A model generated the notes under the pieces. The model saw only the letters and a program-made list of their open reading frames with translations. It made no database searches and was not told the origin of the DNA. From CAYUVF01 sp964448045 (GTDB lineage: Bacteria > Bacteroidota > Rhodothermia > Rhodothermales > Salinibacteraceae): DNA of 13,651 nt. The position numbers and the translations under genes are program-made. Numbering within the stretch: position 1 is the stretch's first letter; each line of letters begins with the position of its first letter. Shown piece by piece: positions 6,754 through 13,125 of this stretch. The DNA lies in NCBI GenBank assembly GCA_964448045.1, contig CAYUVF010000076.1, forward strand, positions 1 through 13,651, given 5' to 3'.

Positions 6754-7446
6754 ATGACAACCTCGCGCATTCATATCCAGCCCTGCGCCGCCGGCTACGA
6801 GTACCGCCTCGGCCCGTCCGGGCCCCTCCACGTGGCGCGCCGCGACGACGTCGCCTCGCACCTGTACGAGAACGTCCACGCGCTTCATTGCATGCTCACC
6901 GGCGAGCGCCCGTTCGACGCCGGCTACGAAGACCATCTCATCCGGCGCATCGCGTCCATCACCCGAGCTCGCCTGGGGCCTCGCCCCGGGCGGTTTGCTC
7001 CCGACCGGCCGGCGCGCCGCGGCGAGGGCGCTGCGGTCCGGGAGCCGGCGTGCACCTACCGTTCTGCAGTCGCACGCGTAGAACCCCTGCAAGTCCCCTA
7101 CGGCCGAGCACCTGCCGGCATCGCCCGGCGCCGGGTCGGCGAGCCCGGCCCGGATTACAGCGTGGACGCGGCCGCGTACTGGCAGCTCGCGACGCTGCGC
7201 ACGCCCGAGGCGTTTGGCACGACCTATCTCATCCGGTACCGCCCGCGCGTCCAGTCGCGCACGTGGCGCCAGCTCGTGCCGGTTGCGCTCCACGGCCCGA
7301 CGACGGTCGACGACGCGGCCGATCGGGCCGGACTCGCGAGCCCAACCGGCGCGGCGACCGTCTGGCTTCCGCTCCGGTGGATCTATCGAGACGGCGAGCT
7401 GGCATCGATCCGGGCCAGGATCCAAAAGGCCCGAACGGGCCGTTGA
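6754..7446 (+). CDS. Protein of unknown function
   Basis: This 230-residue protein starts at ATG 6754 (MTTSRIHIQPCAAGYEYRLG); an in-frame ATG at 6718 is possible. Composition is balanced, with aromatics spread through it: GYEYRL, SHLYENVHALHCML, SVDAAAYWQLATL, GTTYLIRYRP, WLPLRWIYRDGELASIRARI. This supports a real globular protein rather than a chance GC-rich frame. The frame is open far upstream, but that part falls on other genes and is not coding. No motif, membrane segment or HTH is recognised. It lies in the same-strand series leading to the Rad52-like gene and has a pyrimidine-rich leader without a Shine-Dalgarno. Confidence 0.6.
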   Translation: MTTSRIHIQPCAAGYEYRLGPSGPLHVARRDDVASHLYENVHALHCMLTGERPFDAGYEDHLIRRIASITRARLGPRPGRFAPDRPARRGEGAAVREPACTYRSAVARVEPLQVPYGRAPAGIARRRVGEPGPDYSVDAAAYWQLATLRTPEAFGTTYLIRYRPRVQSRTWRQLVPVALHGPTTVDDAADRAGLASPTGAATVWLPLRWIYRDGELASIRARIQKARTGR

Positions 7447-7503
7447 CCACGGCCTTCTACCCCGACCCTTCACCGTTACTCTCCAACCCGACCGCTTCCT
7501 GTT

Positions 7504-7887
7504 ATGTCAATGTCTCAGAACCGCTCCGCAACGCCCACGACCGCAACGCCCACGACCGCTTCGTTCCATCACGACCTCCGCGCGGCCGGCCCCGACGACG
7601 AACGGGCCGTTGCCCGCTTTCTCGAACTCAAGGCCCGCATCCGCGAGCTGAAAGAGGAGCTCGACGAACTGAAGCCCCGCGTCACGGCGCTGGTGATGGA
7701 TCAGCCCGACGAGATGACGGCGACCTTCGAAGGCGCTGCGCTGAAGGTCTACTATCGCACCTATTACGACTACTCCGACGTGGTGGACGAGCTGAACGAA
7801 CAGCTCAAGGCCACCAAGTCCTACGAGCGCGCCCACGGGATCGCGACGATCCGGAAGCAGCGCGCCGTGCTTCAGGTCCGTCTCTGA
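7504..7887 (+). CDS. Coiled-coil protein of phage/plasmid type, unknown function
   Basis: This 127-residue protein has a low-complexity, Thr/Pro-rich N-terminus (residues 8-20) encoded by a tandem repeat. A strong coiled coil follows (about 34-64, FLELKARIRELKEELDELK). The C-terminal domain contains ATFEGAALKVYYRTYYDYSD (73-92) and VVDELNEQLKATKSYERAHG (93-112). Proteins of this shape (coiled coil, then a small beta domain with aromatic strands, then a KxKK/E-rich helix) are common next to recombination genes in phages and plasmids. I cannot name the family. It precedes the Rad52-like gene by 94 bp on the same strand and may be its accessory factor, by context only. Confidence 0.7.
   Translation: MSMSQNRSATPTTATPTTASFHHDLRAAGPDDERAVARFLELKARIRELKEELDELKPRVTALVMDQPDEMTATFEGAALKVYYRTYYDYSDVVDELNEQLKATKSYERAHGIATIRKQRAVLQVRL
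7526..7559 (+). repeat. 15-bp tandem repeat, 2.3 copies, in coding sequence
   Basis: ccgcaacgcccacga occurs twice in perfect tandem (7526-7540, 7541-7555) followed by ccgc. It is in frame (15 bases) and encodes a Thr/Pro-rich five-residue repeat at the N-terminus of the coiled-coil protein, so copy-number change would alter length without a frameshift. Confidence 0.85.
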
Positions 7888-7901
7888 CGGGCTCGTATCC
7901 G

Positions 7902-7920
7902 GCGCCCACGCGGGGGGCGC
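7902..7920 (+). terminator. Hairpin after the coiled-coil gene
   Basis: A gcgccc / gggcgc stem with a 7-base loop begins 15 bp past the stop. A second small stem (ccccg...cgggg) and then a T-rich run (tgtttctttctctt) follow. Together they could terminate or attenuate transcription before the Rad52-like gene. Support is structural only. Confidence 0.3.
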
Positions 7921-7981
7921 AGGCTCCCCGCTCCGGGGCCGGCTGTTTCTTTCTCTTCAACCAACACGACCCGATAGACTC

Positions 7982-8464
7982 ATGAAACGACTCGCCAACA
8001 CCCCGACCGCTAACGCTCCGACCCCGAAGACCAACGGCACGTCCGCGACCGACACGCCCGCCGCCACCGGCGCCGGCCCCCGGCCGATCGCCGACATCCT
8101 GGCCGATCTCCGCAGGCCCATCCCGAACCGACTCCTGGAGCAAAGGCCCGCGTCCAGCGCGCGGAACGCGCCGATGCTGACCTTCTGCCCGTGGTACCGG
8201 GTGCAGCGCATTCTGAACCACTACGCCGGCGGCTTCTGCTCGTACGAGGTGCGCGAGCGGACCGTCACCGGCAAGCATATCCTGATGACCGTGCGCATCA
8301 CGATCCACGCCCGGGAGGGCGATTTCGTCCGCGACGGCACCGGCCTGGAGCGGCTCGGCGTCGAGAGCTACGGCGACCCGCAATCCAACGCCGAGTCGAT
8401 GGCGTTCCGCCGCGCGGCGGCCCGATTCGGCCTGGGGCTGCATCTCTACGAGGGCGACGGCTGA
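7982..8464 (+). CDS. Rad52-superfamily single-strand annealing protein
   Basis: This 160-residue protein is of the Rad52/Rad22 type. The first ~35 residues are low-complexity Thr/Pro/Ala. The annealing core (about 36-156) includes FCPWYRVQRILNHYAGGFCS (68-87) and strands ERTVTGKHILMTVRITIHA (92-110). The family signature YGDPQSNAESMAFRRAAARF (130-149) plus GLGLHLY (150-156) closes it. Such proteins coat single-stranded DNA and pair complementary strands, and in phages and plasmids they drive RecA-independent recombination. The usual helix-sheet order is intact and the size is typical for a short phage/plasmid version. It closes the GC-rich block and suggests that block comes from a plasmid or phage. 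Confidence 0.82.
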   Translation: MKRLANTPTANAPTPKTNGTSATDTPAATGAGPRPIADILADLRRPIPNRLLEQRPASSARNAPMLTFCPWYRVQRILNHYAGGFCSYEVRERTVTGKHILMTVRITIHAREGDFVRDGTGLERLGVESYGDPQSNAESMAFRRAAARFGLGLHLYEGDG

Positions 8465-8629
8465 TCCGCCGAGGGCAGGGCGGGGGCAGGGGGCGCTGTC
8501 CCCGGCCCTCGTCCGATACTGGCCCGGCTTGTCCCCGGCGCCCGCCCGGCGCGCAGCGCCTACTGCCTCCGGCACAAGGCGCCGCGCGGCGTGCTTGGTG
8601 CTGAATTCCACCGGAAGCAGTGCATTCCA
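8465..8629. other. Very GC-rich intergenic stretch ending at an abrupt composition boundary
   Basis: From 8465 to about 8592 the DNA is almost pure G/C runs with several possible stems, including the perfect 12-base palindrome cgccgcgcggcg (8580-8591). From about 8600 on, base composition falls sharply and stays lower for the next 5 kb. I see no gene here. The palindrome sits at the boundary, so it may mark the insertion junction of the restriction-modification island. Confidence 0.5.
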
Positions 8630-8661
8630 TTGTTAAAAGTCCATCTTGATTGCTACATTTT
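8630..8661 (+). promoter_or_regulatory. Bacteroidota-type promoter
   Basis: TTG (8630-8632), a 21-bp spacer, and tacatttt (8654-8661) match the -33 TTG / -7 TAnnTTT layout of Bacteroidota primary sigma promoters. It lies 7 bp before the ATG at 8669, so the transcript would have a very short leader. Recognition is by eye only. Confidence 0.5.
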
Positions 8662-8668
8662 AAACATC

Positions 8669-9064
8669 ATGGATAGAGACCTGCAGGACATAAACATCGA
8701 GAATTTTCAATCTGGTCGCGACCGTACCGGAGGCCCGATTGATCTCGGATTTGCCGTGCGGCACATCCGGTGGCGCCACGGAGCACGGGACTATTATCGC
8801 CGCGGATTTCTGGACGACACGTTTGTGCCGGCTCCTGAAATAAGAACCTTACCGGTACCGTGGTGGGAGGCTTGGGAAGAGGGCAGGCAGGACCGGAAAC
8901 GGTATGAGCGCGGGGAGCTCGTTCTGAGTGACGATCCCGAGGCTCTTGCGTATGCGGAAAAGTGTTCCGGTGAACCTAAGCCCTGGTTGATCGATTATCG
9001 GAATGAAAACCGGAGACAATTTTTGCGAGTCAGACACAAATCCACTCCTGTCAGTGAGAACTAG
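8669..9064 (+). CDS. Small protein of unknown function, first gene of the restriction-modification island
   Basis: This 131-residue protein begins MDRDLQDINIENFQSGRDRT. Start ATG 8669 was chosen because it follows a promoter-like element and the upstream extension falls in non-coding DNA. It is charged and aromatic, with DLGFAVRHIRWRHGARDYYR (about 25-44), VPWWEAWEEGRQDRKRYERG (about 62-81) and WLIDYRNENRRQFLRVRH near the end. No HTH is obvious, so it is not a clear controller (C) protein, and no nuclease motif is seen. It lies 82 bp upstream of the methyltransferase on the same strand with similar base composition. It could be a regulator or accessory factor of the system, or an unrelated cargo gene. 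Confidence 0.65.
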   Translation: MDRDLQDINIENFQSGRDRTGGPIDLGFAVRHIRWRHGARDYYRRGFLDDTFVPAPEIRTLPVPWWEAWEEGRQDRKRYERGELVLSDDPEALAYAEKCSGEPKPWLIDYRNENRRQFLRVRHKSTPVSEN

Positions 9065-9146
9065 AGAGTTCCGGTGGCGCTGAGATCTGTCAGCCCGGGA
9101 TCAGCTACAGGTTGTTTTTGTCCGTCCAACTACATACTTGGCCAGA

Positions 9147-11429
9147 ATGCAATTCACATTCGCAGATCTCTTTGCCGGAATTGGTGGTTTCCATCAGGCC
9201 TTCTCTGATCTCGGAGGCAAATGTGTCTTTGCCTCAGAATGGGACAAATATGCCCAGGAAACCTACGAAGCCAACTACGGCATGCGTCCGGATGGTGATA
9301 TCCGGATGATCCCGCCGGAGGATATTCCCGATCACAATATTCTGGCAGCAGGTTTTCCGTGCCAGCCTTTCAGCCTCGCCGGAGTGACAAAGAATAATGC
9401 TCTCGGGCGCGAGCATGGATTGCTTCACAGTACACAGGGGACTCTTTTCTTCGATGCAGCTATTATTATCGAGGAGAAACGTCCGGACGCGTTCATTCTG
9501 GAGAATGTGAAGCACTTCAAGAGCCATGATCAGGGACGGACATTTAGAACCACCATGGCTGTACTTGAGGAGGAACTTGGATACACGGTCTACCACAAGA
9601 TTGTCGACGCGGCTCGTGTCGTTCCGCAACACCGAGAACGTATCTACATGGTGGGGTTCAGGGAGCCGCTTCATTTCGACTTTCCCGAGCTTCCCGACCG
9701 AGAGCCCGTATTGCGAGATATCCTTGATGATGATGTGGATGAGAAGTACACGTTGACATCCCGGCTCTGGCAGTATCTGCAGGACTACGCTGCAAAGCAC
9801 CGAGCCAAAGGTAATGGTTTCGGATATGGACTCCCTGATCCAGATACCGAGATAGCGCGTACGCTCAGCGCACGGTACTACAAGGACGGATCGGAGATTC
9901 TGATTCCACAGGAGGGGGCGCGGCCGCGTATGTTGACTCCCCGGGAATGCGCGCGACTGATGGGTTTTCCAGAGAACTTTGAAATACCTGTCAGTGATAC
10001 CCAGGCCTACAGACAATTCGGAAACTCGGTTGTCGTGCCCGTCATCCGTGAAATCGGAGCCGCAATACTTGACGCGCTTGAAGCGAAGCGTCCCGCCAGT
10101 AAGCAGCAAACGGTGGCTGCACAAAAATCCATCTTCAGTGAACTTGAGAAGCGAGAGCGACGTGAACACCTGAAAGCCAGGGATCTCGGGCAGATAGTGG
10201 ATCAGTTCAGGCGACAGGGAGTCGATCGGGTGCTCGCCCGGGAAATTCAACCATATCGCCTCTCGTCCAACAGCATTCTACTGGGAAGTAGTCCCCGAAT
10301 ATTGAATCAGATACCAGTCCGTGGATTCCGAACAGGTAAGAGCAAACGACAGATTGGAAGACAGGTATTCAAGTCGAGACTGAATCTTGCATGGATGAAC
10401 CCTGAGGGCAAGCTGATCCAGGCTCCCATTGCTCAGCTGTCGCTCGATCCGAAGACCCGTGAGATTCGGATCTTCGATCCGGTGAGAGCCTGTGTTGATC
10501 CGCCCGACATGGAAGTGGCGTCTCAGAATCGGTCTGTTCTACTTCTTGGAATTCGGGACGACGGAAAGATCGTAGCTCGACTGGTTGATGCGAGGGAATC
10601 GGCAGCAACGGATCTCCTCGAGATGCTCTCTCCTCACCGACATGCATTGACCGAGTTTATGGTGGATGATGGTGGATTGGATGCCGTTGTCCGGCCCGGC
10701 TCTCTGCTTGAGAATGGCGAGGGAGATTTTTCAGAGATGAGCGACGCGGAAGGACGGCTCAGTTTCTCTAGAGTTCTTGAGAAGGCAGAAGCCAGTCTGG
10801 GGGAAAATCTGTCGCGCTGGCGGACAGATTCAGAGAGGCTCGAAGTATGTCTTGATCCGGCGGGAGGATATATCAGAGAAGCGGGAGTTTCGGCCTTTGT
10901 GCAGAAGTACGGACAGGAGAACCCGCGAAGTACGACGGAGCGGTATGACGTTCGTACTATCCATCAGTTTGGAGAGAAAAACGAGAGCTCAGGGCTCGAG
11001 CTGGCGTTGATTGGATTTGATGCAGAGAGCCGAGAAATCACAGATGTGAACGGAGGAATCCGACTTGTCGATTCGGAGAATCAACTGGCAGCTGAGTGGC
11101 CTCTTGTCGATCTGCTGAACTACTGGGTTGAGAGACCACTTCATCTATTTAAGATCAAAACGAACCCAGAAGCCGAGCACTCTGAAAAGGTTGAGTGGAT
11201 GGTTGAGTGGATGGAGGACACCGATTTTTTTCGCTTCCTCGATTTGATCTCTCGGGCTAAAGTGGAATACCAGCCGGAGCTTATGGTGCGTTATCCCGGA
11301 TCCGAGCAGGAGACCACGCGAGAGAAACACAGGTTCGTAGTTAGCTCATCTTCGCTTAGTGACCTCTATCACCGATCTGGAAATGTACTGCGGGTAAAGG
11401 AATCTGAACGCGGTTTCGCGCTTGCATGA
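9147..11429 (+). CDS. dcm: Dcm-like cytosine-C5 DNA methyltransferase fused to an MvaI/BcnI-type restriction endonuclease-like domain
   Basis: This 760-residue fusion has two parts. Residues 1-312 form a complete m5C methyltransferase: FADLFAGIGG (5-14, AdoMet site), GFPCQPFS (69-76, catalytic C72), ENV (119-121), QHRER (161-165) and YRQFGNSVVVPV (288-299). The target region GNGFGYGL ... ARTLSARYYKDGSEILI (222-253) closely resembles E. coli Dcm, which methylates CCWGG. Residues about 335-750 follow the MvaI/BcnI endonuclease family in order: VDRVLAREIQPYRLSSNSIL (359-378), FKSRLNLAWMNPEGKLIQAP (408-427), VLLLGIRDDGKIV (464-476), DPAGGYIREAGVSAFV (570-585), ITDVNGGIRLVDSENQLAAE (631-650) and a KHRF near 727-730. 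The D...ExK segment expected just before DPAGGY seems absent. Start ATG 9147 is preferred over in-frame TTG 9138. Confidence 0.88.
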   Translation: MQFTFADLFAGIGGFHQAFSDLGGKCVFASEWDKYAQETYEANYGMRPDGDIRMIPPEDIPDHNILAAGFPCQPFSLAGVTKNNALGREHGLLHSTQGTLFFDAAIIIEEKRPDAFILENVKHFKSHDQGRTFRTTMAVLEEELGYTVYHKIVDAARVVPQHRERIYMVGFREPLHFDFPELPDREPVLRDILDDDVDEKYTLTSRLWQYLQDYAAKHRAKGNGFGYGLPDPDTEIARTLSARYYKDGSEILIPQEGARPRMLTPRECARLMGFPENFEIPVSDTQAYRQFGNSVVVPVIREIGAAILDALEAKRPASKQQTVAAQKSIFSELEKRERREHLKARDLGQIVDQFRRQGVDRVLAREIQPYRLSSNSILLGSSPRILNQIPVRGFRTGKSKRQIGRQVFKSRLNLAWMNPEGKLIQAPIAQLSLDPKTREIRIFDPVRACVDPPDMEVASQNRSVLLLGIRDDGKIVARLVDARESAATDLLEMLSPHRHALTEFMVDDGGLDAVVRPGSLLENGEGDFSEMSDAEGRLSFSRVLEKAEASLGENLSRWRTDSERLEVCLDPAGGYIREAGVSAFVQKYGQENPRSTTERYDVRTIHQFGEKNESSGLELALIGFDAESREITDVNGGIRLVDSENQLAAEWPLVDLLNYWVERPLHLFKIKTNPEAEHSEKVEWMVEWMEDTDFFRFLDLISRAKVEYQPELMVRYPGSEQETTREKHRFVVSSSSLSDLYHRSGNVLRVKESERGFALA

Positions 11430-11455
11430 TGTGGTGAGATAGTTTTCGTTTTAAC

Positions 11456-12142
11456 GTGTCGAAAGAGATAAAGCTCACGGAAGGAGAAATACAGAAAATC
11501 CAACAGCTCATCCTTGAATGGGGGCGAGAGAATTATCAGGAGTTTCCCTGGCGGTCAACTGACGCCCCCTTTCACGGGTTGATTGCTGAGATCCTGCTTC
11601 AGCGAACCCGGGCTGAGAATGTCGTACCTGTCTACCGGGAGTTTGTAGAGCGCTTCCCCACTCCCGATAAGCTTGCGGCGGCCACCGTCAAAGAAATTGA
11701 AGAGGTGATTCATCCGCTTGGTCTCCACTGGCGAGCTCCGCTTTTGAGCGAGCTCGGGGAGGTTCTTGCGAATCGAGATACGTTTCCCGATACCGTCGAG
11801 GGATTGAAGGAGCTACCAGGCGTCGGACCATACACCGCAAATGCTTGGGTGAGTTTTCACGGTGACGAGCGGGGAGTATTGGTAGATGCGAATGTGGTTC
11901 GTCTGATCTGTCGGCTCGTCGGTCGTGACTGGGATGGCGAGACCCGACGAAAGAAATGGTTGCGCGAAATGGCCGATCTTCTGACGCCCGACGAGAAAGT
12001 CGGAGATTTTAATTATGCCCTTCTGGACTTCACCATGACAGTGTGTACGCCAGGTTCACCCCATTGTGACAGGTGTCCCCTTGGGGCAGAAGTCTGTCAG
12101 TATCGAAGGGAGGTGCTTGCCGCAAAGAAAGAAGGGAAGTGA
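11456..12142 (+). CDS. Mig-like T:G mismatch DNA glycosylase (HhH-GPD, Fe-S)
   Basis: This 228-residue enzyme is of the HhH-GPD superfamily. Visible are FPWRSTDAPFHGLIAEILLQ (30-49), the helix-hairpin-helix LKELPGVGPYTANA (117-130), catalytic aspartate D144 in VDANVVRL, and a four-cysteine cluster C197, C204, C207, C214 near the C-terminus. The residue that is lysine in endonuclease III and serine in MutY is Y126 here. Tyrosine there is characteristic of Mig, the plasmid-borne thymine glycosylase of methanogens that sits beside a 5mC methyltransferase. It should remove T from T:G pairs formed when 5-methylcytosine deaminates. The last cysteine spacing is six residues rather than five. There is no C-terminal MutY domain. 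The start is GTG 11456, 26 bp after the methyltransferase, implying an operon. Confidence 0.85.
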   Translation: MSKEIKLTEGEIQKIQQLILEWGRENYQEFPWRSTDAPFHGLIAEILLQRTRAENVVPVYREFVERFPTPDKLAAATVKEIEEVIHPLGLHWRAPLLSELGEVLANRDTFPDTVEGLKELPGVGPYTANAWVSFHGDERGVLVDANVVRLICRLVGRDWDGETRRKKWLREMADLLTPDEKVGDFNYALLDFTMTVCTPGSPHCDRCPLGAEVCQYRREVLAAKKEGK

Positions 12143-12144
12143 TG

Positions 12145-13023
12145 TTACAGGTCGAGGGAGACTTTCCCTGCCACACGTTTCATGTCTCTCCCAAATCGGG
12201 TTATCGGTCGGTATAACTCTGTACCGTTGATGTTTACATTGGGAATGTTGCGCTTCTCCAGTGTATCTGAAAGCTCTCTGTAAGTCGAGATCGGCATGTA
12301 AATAGCGGCGAACCCCATTCGGCGGAAGAGAATTGGTTTGTCATGACTCCAAAATTCCTCCGGTTTCGTGAAGAATCCAAAGCCGATGGATTCGAATCGA
12401 TTGCCAGAAACCATCAGGCGCTCTTTTGTGGTTTCTGTTTTTACTGAGATGAGAATGTTGGTGGGAGCTGCCGGTATCAGTATATCACCGTAAGTCTTTA
12501 TTCGATTAAACTTGCCGGCATTGAGGCTAACATGCCCCTCTGACTCCCACCGAGGCCAGCCTTCTTCGTCCAATTCCATATGGGAGATGCCTTCATTCTC
12601 CAGAATCTCAGAACAGAAGGCCTCGCTGATGTTACCCGCGCTGGTCTCTGCCTCTATAGGGGGATACTTGAAGGCCGGACCTGAGCTCGGATGCTGCACC
12701 GCAAATGCCTTTTCCGCATTCAACGAGTTGATGCGTTCTCCAATAGTTATGGCACAGAGATGCGTAATGCCGAGTGCGGCGCTGGAATCGTTGCCCGGAA
12801 ACTGTGCATAGAGGCAAGGGCAGAGAGCGAACAGCCGCTCAGCCAGTGCTTCATTAGGCCAGTCCGGTTCTGCTGAGAAGGAATCCTCATGCAAACCTCC
12901 GGTTCTGATCAGAATCTTATAGAGCGGAATCTTGTCTCTGTTACGTTTACAGACTCGTTTAACCACCTCGCGCCAGCTACCGGGTTTATTTCGGAGCGGG
13001 CAGGTGGGATGAAGACACTCCAT
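12145..13023 (-). CDS. Predicted PD-(D/E)XK-type restriction endonuclease, catalytic part
   Basis: This 292-residue frame's second half looks like a restriction-nuclease core. A helix with acid, GNISEAFCSEIL (130-141, E134/E139), is followed by strand YGDILI with D180, strand NILISVKTE (189-197, S193-V-K195), then MVSGNRFESIGFGFF (204-218). The spacing D-x12-SxK fits the PD-(D/E)XK fold in the variant with S in place of the second acid, as in Cfr10I/NgoMIV-type enzymes. I do not recognise the exact subfamily. The frame upstream of this ATG stays open for 33 codons to a TGA. Beyond that stop it continues as the EcoRII-N domain at 13123-13533, so this may be the C-terminal half of an interrupted gene. 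It converges on the glycosylase gene with 2 bp between stops. If ATG 13023 is used, the nuclease is made as a separate polypeptide. Confidence 0.65.
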   Translation of the reverse strand: MECLHPTCPLRNKPGSWREVVKRVCKRNRDKIPLYKILIRTGGLHEDSFSAEPDWPNEALAERLFALCPCLYAQFPGNDSSAALGITHLCAITIGERINSLNAEKAFAVQHPSSGPAFKYPPIEAETSAGNISEAFCSEILENEGISHMELDEEGWPRWESEGHVSLNAGKFNRIKTYGDILIPAAPTNILISVKTETTKERLMVSGNRFESIGFGFFTKPEEFWSHDKPILFRRMGFAAIYMPISTYRELSDTLEKRNIPNVNINGTELYRPITRFGRDMKRVAGKVSLDL

Positions 13024-13122
13024 TAACTTATCTGCTGACGGCTTGTGAACTGTCGATGTCGGCCAGCGAGCGGGAAAGTTGAGTTCGGCTTCAGTCTCTT
13101 CCGACTGGGTTCTGCGATTGAG

Positions 13123-13125
13123 TCA
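13123..13125 (-). other. In-frame TGA separating the two halves of a probable single nuclease gene
   Basis: The EcoRII-N frame (from ATG 13533) and the nuclease frame (from ATG 13023) are exactly in phase (510 bases apart). After this single TGA, 33 sense codons follow without another stop until the downstream ATG. Their predicted sequence is charged and Pro/Ser/Thr-containing, like an interdomain linker. A one-base change in the TGA would give a 462-residue two-domain protein. Confidence 0.8.

Noticed and set aside
6165..7985. A 606-codon plus-strand frame
   Set aside because: It overlaps the SLOG gene and two other genes in another frame, and its product is a monotonous Arg/Pro/Ser/Ala-rich sequence typical of shadow frames in GC-rich DNA.
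9234..10250. A 338-codon minus-strand frame opposite the methyltransferase
   Set aside because: The plus strand holds every m5C methyltransferase motif, and the antisense frame has no recognisable domain.
11456..12142. Annotation as MutY adenine glycosylase
   Set aside because: The switch residue is tyrosine rather than serine, the MutY C-terminal domain is missing, and the gene sits in a cytosine methylase operon.
12155..12169. Small hairpin aggga/tccct between the convergent glycosylase and nuclease genes
   Set aside because: The stem is only 5 bp, inside the nuclease coding end, with no T tract on either strand.
13123..13125. TGA read as tryptophan or selenocysteine
   Set aside because: Other genes in the window, including the methylase and glycosylase of the same island, end at TGA, and I see no selenocysteine-insertion element, so a plain stop is the simpler reading.
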